Below are positions 1 through 5,521 of a stretch of DNA of 5,888 nt, one piece after another. Below the pieces are notes generated by a model, which was not told the origin of the DNA, ran no database searches, and worked only from the letters and a program-made list of their open reading frames with translations. Each line of letters opens with the position of its first letter. Position 1 is the first letter of the stretch. A program made the translations under genes and the position numbers. The stretch spans positions 1 through 5,888 of the forward strand of contig SMWH01000089.1 in assembly GCA_004357005.1 (NCBI GenBank), written 5' to 3'. The DNA comes from Gammaproteobacteria bacterium (lineage in GTDB: Bacteria > Pseudomonadota > Gammaproteobacteria > SMWH01).

Positions 1-94
1 CGGCGGTTGCCGATTCAGTAGCCGTCTGGTCACCACAGCCCACCAGAAACAACGCCAGCCCGGCGAGAAGAAGTGATGCATGTCGAAAGCGCAT
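1..94 (-). CDS. Lipoprotein of unknown function (N-terminal fragment)
   Basis: Only the first 31 codons are in the window; the rest lies beyond position 1. The peptide begins MRFRHASLLLAG, followed by a hydrophobic stretch and a lipobox LVGC (residues 17-20), then a polar Thr/Ala/Ser-rich tail (GDQTATESATA). This is the pattern of a type II signal peptide, so the cysteine at residue 20 would be lipidated and the protein anchored in a membrane, in a Gram-negative probably facing the periplasm. The residue after Cys is Gly and the next is Asp, so Asp is not at the +2 inner-membrane retention position. The start is supported by a purine-rich AAAGGGGG about 7 bases upstream. A second ATG in the region (minus strand, 84-82) is out of frame. 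The mature domain is not visible, so no function can be given. It follows the oligopeptidase gene on the same strand but is separated from it by a terminator and appears to have its own promoter. Confidence 0.75.
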   Translation of the reverse strand, partial: MRFRHASLLLAGLALFLVGCGDQTATESATA

Positions 95-136
95 GGCCGA
101 CCCCCTTTGCACGATTGGCTTTGGATGCCGCCCAGA

Positions 137-152
137 CGGGCCAGGTGGCCCG
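137..152. repeat. GC-rich near-palindrome in the lipoprotein leader
   Basis: CGGGCCA (137-143) and TGGCCCG (146-152) are perfect 7-bp inverted arms around a 2-bp centre. It falls inside the predicted 5' leader of the lipoprotein gene. It could be a protein-binding site or, with a 4-nt loop, a short RNA hairpin. GC-rich DNA gives such palindromes by chance fairly often. Confidence 0.3.
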
Positions 153-169
153 ATTGGACCCACCGGCTC

Positions 170-197
170 AAGATAGCTTGTTTGTCGGACTTTTCAA
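170..197 (-). promoter_or_regulatory. Probable sigma70 promoter of the lipoprotein gene
   Basis: On the minus strand, TTGAAA (197-192) is followed after 16 bp by TATCTT (175-170). These match the -35 consensus at five of six positions and the -10 consensus at four of six. Transcription would start near 163, giving a leader of about 70 nt before the ATG at 94. It lies downstream of the oligopeptidase terminator, which makes an independent unit plausible. Assigned by eye only. Confidence 0.45.
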
Positions 198-227
198 GCG
201 AGCGACTAATAGATTAGATTGACCGAA

Positions 228-255
228 TAAAAACAGGGGCTCCATGCGGAGCCCC
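228..255 (-). terminator. Rho-independent terminator of the oligopeptidase gene
   Basis: GGGGCTCC (236-243) and GGAGCCCC (248-255) form a perfect 8-bp stem with the 4-nt loop ATGC. Read on the minus strand, the stem is followed at once by TGTTTTTATT (235-226), a good U-tract. It lies about 30 bases beyond the TAA stop of the oligopeptidase gene (288-286). On the plus strand the stem is not followed directly by T residues, so it is probably one-directional. Confidence 0.85.
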
Positions 256-285
256 GGTTGCGAATCGCTGTTTTTTACAGAGCAC

Positions 286-2394
286 TTATTCGCGGATGCC
301 TTCCAGATCAAAAATGAAAGCGTAGTTCAACGCGGTTTCCTTGATGGCCTGGAAACGGCCTGAGGCGCCACCGTGGCCCGCGCTCATGTTGGTTTTGAGC
401 AGCAGGCGGTTGTCATCGGTCTTGTGCACACGCAGCTTGGCCACCCATTTGGCCGGTTCCCAGTACTGGACCTGGGAATCGTGCAGACCCGTGGTCACCA
501 GCATGTTCGGGTAGTGCTTTGCCTCCACGTTGTCATAGGGCGAATAGGACAACATGTAGTCGTAGTATTCCTTATCGTTGGGATTGCCCCACTCGTCATA
601 CTCGCCGGTCGTCAGCGGGATGTCCTCATCCAGCATTGTCGTAATCACATCCACGAAGGGAACCCGGGTATAGATCCCGTTGTAAAGGTCCGGGCGCATA
701 TTGACGACAACACCCATCAGCAGGCCACCCGCGCTGCCACCGGTGGCATACAGGTGCGCAGGCGACGTATAGCCCTGCTCGATCAGGTATTCAGACACGG
801 CGATGAAGTCCGTAAAGGTATTCTTTTTCTTGAGTAGCTTGCCGTCTTCATACCAGTAGCGCCCCATTTCGGAACCGCCGCGGATATGGGCAATCACAAA
901 GACGAAACCCCGGTCCAGCAGACTCAAGCGGTCAGAATTGAAGGTAGCATCGATGCTGTACCCATAAGATCCGTATCCGTACTGCAACAGCGGGTTCTTG
1001 CCATTGCGCTCCATGCCCTTGCGATACACGAGCGAGACGGGAACTTTGGTGCCATCCGCCGCCGTGGCGAATACGCGGTCTGCCTTGTAGTCGTCCCGGT
1101 TAAAGCCGCCGAGCACCGGGTCTTCCTTGACGAGTGTGCGCTCACGCTCTTCGATCTTGTAGTCATACACCGAGTCTGGCGTTGTCAACGACTCATAGTC
1201 ATAGCGAAGTATCTTCGTGTGGTATTCGTAGTTGTCACCCAGATCTACAGCATAGGTAGGTTCACCGAAATCAATCAGGTGGCGATCCGCAGACTCGCGG
1301 TCGAGGATTTCGATTCGGGTCAGGCCGTTGTATTTTTCCTGAACCGCCACGAAATCGGCAAAAACATCAAAGTCCTCGATCAGAACATCGTCGCGGTGGG
1401 CGATAACTTCCTTCCAGTGCTCCTGTCCCGTTTTGTCGACGGGCGTTTCCATGAGCTTGAAGTTTTTGGCATCTTTCTCGTTGGTCATGACATACCAGCG
1501 ATCACCGCCAAAATCGATGTAGTACTCGTGGTCTCGCTCGCGCGGTTGAAAAAGTACCGGCGCTGATTCGGGCTGGTTTGCGTCGACATAACGATATTCA
1601 GAAAACAGTGTGTGGCCCGAGACCAGGAGAATGTAACTGTCGTCCCTCGTTTTGCCCACCCATGTATAAAACGTGTCATCGCTTTCTTCGTAGACGAGCG
1701 GGTCCTCGTTCACGTCGCCAAGAGTGTGGCGGTAAATCCTGTCCCAGCGCAGGGTTTCAGGATCCTGTCGCGTGTAAAACAGCGTCTTGTTGTCGTTAGC
1801 CCAGCGCTGGTTGGCGGTAACATCGGCGATCACTTCGTCAAGGGTCTCGCCGGTTTCCAGGTTCTTGAAGTTCACGGTATAGATGCGCCGCCCGGAGGTG
1901 TCCACGCCGTAGGCGAGCATCTTGTGATCCTCGCTCACCTGCACGCCGCTGACCTGGTAGTACTCCGCGTCACCCGCCAGGGCGTTGACATCCAGGTACA
2001 CCTCTTCGGGAGCCTCCAGCGAACCCTGCTTCCGGCAGTAGATCGGGTACTCCTTGCCCTTCTCGAAACGCTCGTAGTAGAAGTAATCACCCATTCGCAC
2101 CGGCGCCGTCGAGTCGTCTTCCTTGATGCGGCCCTTCATTTCCTCAAACAGCTGGTTCTGGAAACGATCCGTGTGCGCGAGCTGCGCAGCGACCCAGGCG
2201 TTTTCGGCCTCCAGATACGCGATGACCTCGGGGTTCTCACGCTCCCGAAGCCAATACCAGGCGTCAACGCGCTTATCGCCGTGGATCTCCAGCTCCTTTG
2301 GAAGCTGTTTCGCCAACGGCGGCGTGGTGTCTGCGTTGAGTACGGTGCCAGTCATGCAAAAACCCAGAATCAGGAGAAAGTATCGCGCTTTCAT
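286..2394 (-). CDS. ptrB: Oligopeptidase B-like S9A serine peptidase with signal peptide
   Basis: A prolyl-oligopeptidase-family enzyme that cleaves short peptides. Oligopeptidase B prefers to cut after Arg or Lys. With the start at 2394 the protein has 702 residues, close to the roughly 690 of E. coli protease II plus a leader. Residues 26-430 or so fit the N-terminal beta-propeller, opening with the typical RVDAWYWLRERENPEV segment. The C-terminal alpha/beta-hydrolase domain carries the catalytic triad: Ser554 in GGSAGG, Asp639 in GLHDSQV and His674 in SAGHGGASGR. Their spacing (85 and 35 residues) matches known oligopeptidases B. Glu598 in TTGEYDEWGNP matches the acidic residue tied to basic P1 preference; the second acid in that motif is Asp. 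The ATG at 2394 was chosen because GAGGAG precedes it at good spacing and the protein then begins MKARYFLLILGF, a Sec signal peptide with a likely cut after VLNA. The reading frame stays open to an ATG at 2448, but that start would bury the signal peptide and lacks a comparable ribosome site. A periplasmic location is inferred. A terminator follows the gene. Confidence 0.95.
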   Translation of the reverse strand: MKARYFLLILGFCMTGTVLNADTTPPLAKQLPKELEIHGDKRVDAWYWLRERENPEVIAYLEAENAWVAAQLAHTDRFQNQLFEEMKGRIKEDDSTAPVRMGDYFYYERFEKGKEYPIYCRKQGSLEAPEEVYLDVNALAGDAEYYQVSGVQVSEDHKMLAYGVDTSGRRIYTVNFKNLETGETLDEVIADVTANQRWANDNKTLFYTRQDPETLRWDRIYRHTLGDVNEDPLVYEESDDTFYTWVGKTRDDSYILLVSGHTLFSEYRYVDANQPESAPVLFQPRERDHEYYIDFGGDRWYVMTNEKDAKNFKLMETPVDKTGQEHWKEVIAHRDDVLIEDFDVFADFVAVQEKYNGLTRIEILDRESADRHLIDFGEPTYAVDLGDNYEYHTKILRYDYESLTTPDSVYDYKIEERERTLVKEDPVLGGFNRDDYKADRVFATAADGTKVPVSLVYRKGMERNGKNPLLQYGYGSYGYSIDATFNSDRLSLLDRGFVFVIAHIRGGSEMGRYWYEDGKLLKKKNTFTDFIAVSEYLIEQGYTSPAHLYATGGSAGGLLMGVVVNMRPDLYNGIYTRVPFVDVITTMLDEDIPLTTGEYDEWGNPNDKEYYDYMLSYSPYDNVEAKHYPNMLVTTGLHDSQVQYWEPAKWVAKLRVHKTDDNRLLLKTNMSAGHGGASGRFQAIKETALNYAFIFDLEGIRE

Positions 2395-2420
2395 GGGGCC
2401 TCTCCTCAAAAGTGCGGCGT

Positions 2421-2429
2421 ACTCTAGCA
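2421..2429 (-). promoter_or_regulatory. Possible extended -10 promoter of the oligopeptidase gene
   Basis: On the minus strand TGC-TAGAGT (2429-2421) fits the extended -10 form TGn followed by a hexamer with four of six consensus bases. Transcription would begin near 2414, about 20 nt before the ATG at 2394, leaving room for the GAGGAG ribosome site. No good -35 is present 17 bp upstream (TATGGC), which extended -10 promoters can tolerate. Tentative. Confidence 0.35.
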
Positions 2430-2449
2430 CGTGAGATGAGGGGGCCATA

Positions 2450-2481
2450 GCTGCCGGCCGGCACCCGGAGGGCCGGGCAGC
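2450..2481. repeat. GC-rich imperfect inverted repeat between divergent genes
   Basis: GCTGCCGGCC (2450-2459) pairs with GGCCGGGCAGC (2471-2481) across an 11-nt loop, with one bulged base. It occupies the place where a -35 element for the rnhB promoter would sit and lies upstream of both divergent promoters. It is not followed by a T-tract on either strand, so it does not look like a terminator. It may be a binding site, a cruciform-forming element or GC-rich chance. Confidence 0.4.
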
Positions 2482-2487
2482 ACGTTT

Positions 2488-2496
2488 TGATATGAT
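2488..2496 (+). promoter_or_regulatory. Extended -10 promoter of rnhB
   Basis: TGA-TATGAT (2488-2496) matches the extended -10 pattern, with five of six bases in the hexamer. No -35 is recognisable at 16-18 bp upstream, where the GC-rich inverted repeat lies. Initiation about 7 bases downstream would fall at or next to the GTG at 2503, so the transcript may have almost no leader if that codon is used. Confidence 0.5.
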
Positions 2497-2502
2497 CGGC
2501 GC

Positions 2503-3318
2503 GTGGCCGGGAGACGTTTCGAATCTACGCGAATGTCGGTCCAGGAACTGCGTCGGCGCTTCCTGGAAGGAGCGCCCCCCCCTTCAATCATGATTCTGAA
2601 AAGCCTCGCGGCCGACCCGCGCAAAGGCGTCCAGCAACTGCATACGACCCTTTGCCGCCGGCGCGACAAAGCCCGGCGTGAAGACCGCCGCCAAAACGCC
2701 ATGCTCTGGATGGAGCGCGAATTCTGGCGACAGGGCGTCGAACGGATTGCAGGCGTGGACGAGGTGGGTATCGGCCCCATGGCGGGCCCTGTCGTCGCCG
2801 CCGCCGTCGTATTCCCGGCCGACGTGGAGCCCTTTGGTGTCGATGACAGCAAGCGTCTGGATGCGACGCAGCGCGAAGACCTGGCGGTACAGATCCACCG
2901 GACCGCCCTGAGCGTCGGCGTGGGTATCGGCGAGGTGGAAGAGATCGAGCAACTCAACATCTATCACGCCGGGCTCCTGGCCATGCGGCGCGCGCTCGAG
3001 AACCTGGCCGAACCCCCGCAACGGGTATTGACGGATGCCCGTCATATCTCAGGAGTTGATCTGCCTCAATACCCGGTGCGCAAAGGAGACGAACGGGTGT
3101 TTTCCATCGCTGCCGCTTCCATCATCGCCAAGATCTGGCGTGACGATTACATGTGCAAACTGGCCCAACGTTATCCGGGCTACGGTTTCGAGCGGCACAA
3201 AGGTTATTGCACCGCGGCCCATCAGAAGGCCGTTCAACGGCTGGGGCCGTGCCCGATTCACCGGCGATCCTACGGTTTCATCCGGCAAATGACCTCTCAG
3301 GAACGGGTGCTTCTCTGA
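2503..3318 (+). CDS. rnhB: Ribonuclease HII with N-terminal extension
   Basis: RNase HII nicks RNA-DNA hybrids at ribonucleotides and removes misincorporated ribonucleotides from DNA in the cytoplasm. The frame encodes 271 residues from GTG. The catalytic DEDD set is intact: Asp86 and Glu87 in AGVDEVGIGPMAGPV, Asp178 in VLTDARHI, and Asp214 in SIAAASIIAKIWRDDYM. Conserved DDSKRL (114-119) and the tail GYGFERHKGY...GPCPIHRRSYGF are also present. Residues 11-80 form an extra domain (SVQELRRRF ... ADPRKGVQQL ... charged helix) that resembles the extension of Bacillus-type RnhB and is absent from the roughly 198-residue E. coli enzyme. The GRG loop that contacts the RNA-DNA junction reads GIG (Ile90), and KGYGT reads KGYCT. 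Start choice is uncertain: GTG 2503 and ATG 2533 both lack a well-placed Shine-Dalgarno. ATG 2533 matches where the extension begins in relatives, whereas GTG 2503 lies at the predicted transcription start. The gene is not beside lpxB or dnaE, the usual gammaproteobacterial setting, so it may be a second RNase HII. Confidence 0.92.
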   Translation: MAGRRFESTRMSVQELRRRFLEGAPPPSIMILKSLAADPRKGVQQLHTTLCRRRDKARREDRRQNAMLWMEREFWRQGVERIAGVDEVGIGPMAGPVVAAAVVFPADVEPFGVDDSKRLDATQREDLAVQIHRTALSVGVGIGEVEEIEQLNIYHAGLLAMRRALENLAEPPQRVLTDARHISGVDLPQYPVRKGDERVFSIAAASIIAKIWRDDYMCKLAQRYPGYGFERHKGYCTAAHQKAVQRLGPCPIHRRSYGFIRQMTSQERVLL

Positions 3319-3343
3319 AGGCGGAAATGTTCCCCTTTACAAC

Positions 3344-3392
3344 CCGGTCCCCTGCAACGGAATATGTTTTTTGATGTCCGGGACGGGACCGG
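3344..3392. repeat. Inverted repeat in the rnhB-patatin gap
   Basis: CCGGTCCC (3344-3351) and GGGACCGG (3385-3392) are perfect 8-bp arms separated by 33 bases. Inside the right half, GTCCGGGAC (3376-3384) is itself a small palindrome. A run of six T (3367-3372) lies in the loop rather than after the stem, so this is not a standard terminator. The right arm ends ten bases before the patatin ATG, so an RNA fold could hinder ribosome access. Tentative. Confidence 0.3.
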
Positions 3393-3402
3393 TATTTGAC
3401 CA

Positions 3403-4551
3403 ATGACGAAAACCGCAAAAGGCAATATTGGACTGGTACTGAGCGGCGGTGGCGCACGCTCGGCTTACCAGGTTGGCGTGATTACCGCCATCGCAGGCAT
3501 GCTGCCAAAGGGATGCGCCAACCCTTTTTCTGTGATGACCGGAACATCGGCAGGCTCCATCGTTGCTGCCGTGCTGTCCAGCAATGCACTGGCCTTTCAT
3601 CGCGGCGTCCGGCGGCTCGAAGGGTTCTGGCGCAACATGCACACGAACCTGATCTACAAAACCGATACAGCCAGCGCGCTGCGCAGCTTTGCCTCCTTCA
3701 CCTGGGCGATACTCCGCGGCAATCCGGGATCCGGACACGCCCTTTCCATCCTCGACAACTCACCCTTGCGGGCGGTGCTGGAACACCATGTGCGTTTCAC
3801 GCGCATTCGTCAGGCTATCACCAGTGGCGCCATGGATGCGGTGGGGATCAATGTATCGGGGTACACCTCGGCGCGAGCCGTGTGTTTTTTTGAAGGACAG
3901 CCGGAACTCCATGGCTGGGGGCGGGCAAGGCGCGAAGGACGCCGCACGGATCTCAATCTCAACCATCTGATGGCGTCCGTTGCCATACCCCTGATTTTCC
4001 CCGCGGTACGCATCGGGCCGGAGTATTTCGGGGATGGATCCATGCGCTCCTTCTCTCCCCTGAGCCCTGCCATTCATCTGGGCGCAGACCGCCTGCTGAT
4101 CATCTCACTACGCGACGAGCGCCCGAACCCGGTCCACGAAGACGCAGATCCCTCACCGCCCAGTTTCGGCCAGATGCTTGGCTATGTCATGGACACCTTG
4201 TTCATGGACAGCCTGCAGGCGGATCTGGAACGGCTGCGGCGCATCAACCAGACACTGCTGTTTGTTCCGGGGGGCGAACTACGCGGTGAAAGCGCCATCC
4301 TCAAGCGCATCGAAACACTTGTTGTGAAACCCAGCCAGGACATACGGGAGATTGCGAACGAGCATGCCAACGAGTTCCCCCGCACGGTGCGCTTCCTGCT
4401 GCGCAGCCTGGGAGCCAAAGGAAGTGGTGGCGGACAACTGGTCAGCTTTCTGCTCTTCGAGCCGGGTTATTGCAACGCCCTGATCGATCTCGGTTATGAA
4501 GACGCCATGGTCAAGCGTGACGAAATCCTGCCGTTTCTGGGCTATGACTGA
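3403..4551 (+). CDS. Patatin-like phospholipase family protein
   Basis: A predicted serine acyl hydrolase of 382 residues; family members release fatty acids from phospholipids or other lipids, but the substrate here cannot be read from sequence. The catalytic parts are complete: glycine-rich oxyanion loop GGGARSAYQVGV (15-26), nucleophile elbow GTSAG with Ser49, and the dyad aspartate Asp211 in YFGDGSMR. The block LNLNHLMASVAIPLIFPAVRIGPEYFGDGS is typical of bacterial patatins. The C-terminal third (about 250-382) ends in SFLLFEPGYCNALIDLGYEDA, a tail shared by a subgroup of proteobacterial patatin proteins of this length. No signal peptide or clear membrane helix is seen, so it is probably cytoplasmic or peripheral on the inner membrane. 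The ATG at 3403 gives the expected family N-terminus but has no strong ribosome site (only GGGAC about 13 bases upstream). It lies 84 bp after rnhB on the same strand with no clear terminator between, so read-through is possible. Its 3' end overlaps that of the convergent sdpI by 10 bp. Confidence 0.94.
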   Translation: MTKTAKGNIGLVLSGGGARSAYQVGVITAIAGMLPKGCANPFSVMTGTSAGSIVAAVLSSNALAFHRGVRRLEGFWRNMHTNLIYKTDTASALRSFASFTWAILRGNPGSGHALSILDNSPLRAVLEHHVRFTRIRQAITSGAMDAVGINVSGYTSARAVCFFEGQPELHGWGRARREGRRTDLNLNHLMASVAIPLIFPAVRIGPEYFGDGSMRSFSPLSPAIHLGADRLLIISLRDERPNPVHEDADPSPPSFGQMLGYVMDTLFMDSLQADLERLRRINQTLLFVPGGELRGESAILKRIETLVVKPSQDIREIANEHANEFPRTVRFLLRSLGAKGSGGGQLVSFLLFEPGYCNALIDLGYEDAMVKRDEILPFLGYD

Positions 4552-5204
4552 GCGTCGTCGTCGGAAAACCCCTCGAGTTGACGGTATGCAAAGAAGGAAT
4601 AAATCACCGGCAGCAGGGCAGCTACAAGGACGACTCCCACAAAAAGCCAGACCCGGACAATGTTAAACACGCCGGTGGCCGCAATGATGAGCCCGGCGAG
4701 GACGAACAACCATCCTGCCAGCCGATGCGTGCGGCGCCAGACTTCATCGCTGGCCAGCGTCCAGGGCGTACGAATCCCGAGAAAAAAATTCCTGGTGGTC
4801 TTGCCCAGGTAGTTGCCGATCACCACGAACAGGATCCCGATCCCGATGGGCACGACGCGGTTTATTTCCACCGCGTACCCCATCGCCGCCGTCAGCACGG
4901 TGCCGGAAACCAGCAATAGAAAGGCCAGTATCGTGTTGATGATGGTGGCGTACGCGCCCATGAAACGGCTCATACGGAAACCCCTGGGTGATATGGCCGG
5001 CAGGGCGAGAAAGAGCAGCCAGGTACCGAGCATCACCAGGGGTAGAATGAGCGCGCCCCAGGGCAGGGCCATGTAGTCGTCAACCTCGCCGGCGGCATTC
5101 CAGTGGCTGGGCATCGGATCCGGCAACGACGGGTAAAGAAGCGCTGTCGCCGCGAAAGCCATGATGATCATGATCAGCCCCGGCCACCAGTATTTGCGTG
5201 TCAT
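4542..5204 (-). CDS. sdpI: SdpI/DUF1648 family membrane protein (toxin sensor/immunity-like)
   Basis: A 220-residue integral membrane protein; B. subtilis SdpI has about 207. The N-terminal DUF1648 part carries LPDPMPSHWNAAGEVDDY (27-44) just after the first helix. The C-terminal SdpI part carries RNFFLGIRTPWTL (138-150) and ASDEVWRRTHRLAGW (151-165). Hydrophobic segments near 8-26, 49-70, 87-108, 115-133, 162-180 and 185-205 give six predicted helices. In Bacillus, SdpI protects against the SdpC killing peptide and, when bound to it, holds the repressor SdpR at the membrane. Here it lies 17 bp downstream of an SdpR-like gene, the same order as in Bacillus, so co-regulation is very likely. 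The ATG at 5204 follows AAGGGA at 6-base spacing, placed inside the short gap. No SdpC-like toxin gene is visible in the window. Many proteobacterial SdpI homologues lack a known ligand, so the role as toxin immunity is inference. Its TAG stop lies inside the end of the convergent patatin gene. Confidence 0.92.
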   Translation of the reverse strand: MTRKYWWPGLIMIIMAFAATALLYPSLPDPMPSHWNAAGEVDDYMALPWGALILPLVMLGTWLLFLALPAISPRGFRMSRFMGAYATIINTILAFLLLVSGTVLTAAMGYAVEINRVVPIGIGILFVVIGNYLGKTTRNFFLGIRTPWTLASDEVWRRTHRLAGWLFVLAGLIIAATGVFNIVRVWLFVGVVLVAALLPVIYSFFAYRQLEGFSDDDAQS

Positions 5205-5221
5205 GTTCCGTCCCTTCTCAC

Positions 5222-5497
5222 TCAGTCTTTTCCATTCCTGCCGAACAGGTCCATCAGCAGGTTGGCCGCTTCCTCGAACACCGAGGTATTCAGCGAATAC
5301 AGTTGATGCTGTCCGCGCCGCTCGCTGCGCACCAGCCCCGCCGACTTGAGCACGTTGAAGTGATGGGTCAGCGAAGCCCGCGTCATGGGAAAGGCTTCCG
5401 CCAGCTCGCCGGCGGTCCGCGACCCGCCGCGCAACATTCTCAGCACATCACGGCGCGTGGGGTCGGCAAGCGCCTTGAAAAGCTCCTGATTTCCCAT
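5222..5497 (-). CDS. sdpR: ArsR-family autorepressor, SdpR-like
   Basis: A 91-residue winged-helix DNA-binding protein; B. subtilis SdpR has about 90. The opening LFKALADPTRRDVLRMLRGG (6-25) is the family signature. The helix-turn-helix spans about 27-53 with recognition helix TRASLTHHFNVLKSAGLV, and the wing is VRSERRGQHQLYSLN (56-70). There is no cysteine, so the metal-binding ELCVC motif of ArsR/SmtB sensors is absent. That fits the SdpR class, which responds to a protein partner. It is the first gene of an operon with sdpI 17 bp downstream. The ATG at 5497 is the only workable start: an in-frame TAG lies six codons upstream, and the N-terminus matches relatives. There is no Shine-Dalgarno; the upstream bases are AT-rich operator and promoter DNA, so the message is probably leaderless or nearly so. 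Autorepression through the overlapping palindrome is the natural reading. Confidence 0.92.
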   Translation of the reverse strand: MGNQELFKALADPTRRDVLRMLRGGSRTAGELAEAFPMTRASLTHHFNVLKSAGLVRSERRGQHQLYSLNTSVFEEAANLLMDLFGRNGKD

Positions 5498-5521
5498 TAG
5501 ATATTTAGAATACTATCTAAT
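5496..5521. promoter_or_regulatory. Probable SdpR operator palindrome
   Basis: ATTAGATA (5496-5503) and TATCTAAT (5514-5521) are perfect 8-bp inverted arms around a 10-bp centre, in an AT-rich island within GC-rich DNA. The 26-bp span, suited to a winged-helix dimer, covers part of the spacer, the -10, the predicted start of transcription and the first bases of the sdpR start codon. A third related half-site, TTTAGA (5504-5509), lies in the centre. ArsR-family regulators commonly bind such AT-rich dyads over their own promoter. SdpR binding is inferred from position. Confidence 0.7.

Noticed and set aside
268..280. CTGT-TTTTT-ACAG mini-dyad beyond the peptidase stop
   Set aside because: The 4-bp arms are too short; the GC-rich stem at 236-255 is the convincing terminator.
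886..1566. 226-residue plus-strand open frame opposite the peptidase gene
   Set aside because: A shadow of the real minus-strand gene, with composition typical of the reverse strand of GC-rich coding DNA and no family signature.
1612..2427. 271-residue plus-strand open frame opposite the peptidase gene
   Set aside because: It is antisense to a well-conserved catalytic gene, shows a Val/Leu/Arg/His-rich shadow composition, and has no recognisable motif or ribosome site.
2395..2448. 18-codon N-terminal extension of the peptidase from ATG 2448
   Set aside because: It would place a hydrophilic peptide before an obvious signal peptide, and the ATG at 2394 has the better ribosome site.
2424..2960. 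178-residue minus-strand open frame across rnhB and the intergenic region
   Set aside because: Ser/Arg/Pro-rich shadow frame; the plus strand here carries RNase HII with all catalytic residues.
3371..3398. Possible patatin promoter: TTGATG (3371-3376) and TATTTG (3393-3398)
   Set aside because: The -10 match is poor and the start would fall at the ATG itself; too weak to annotate.
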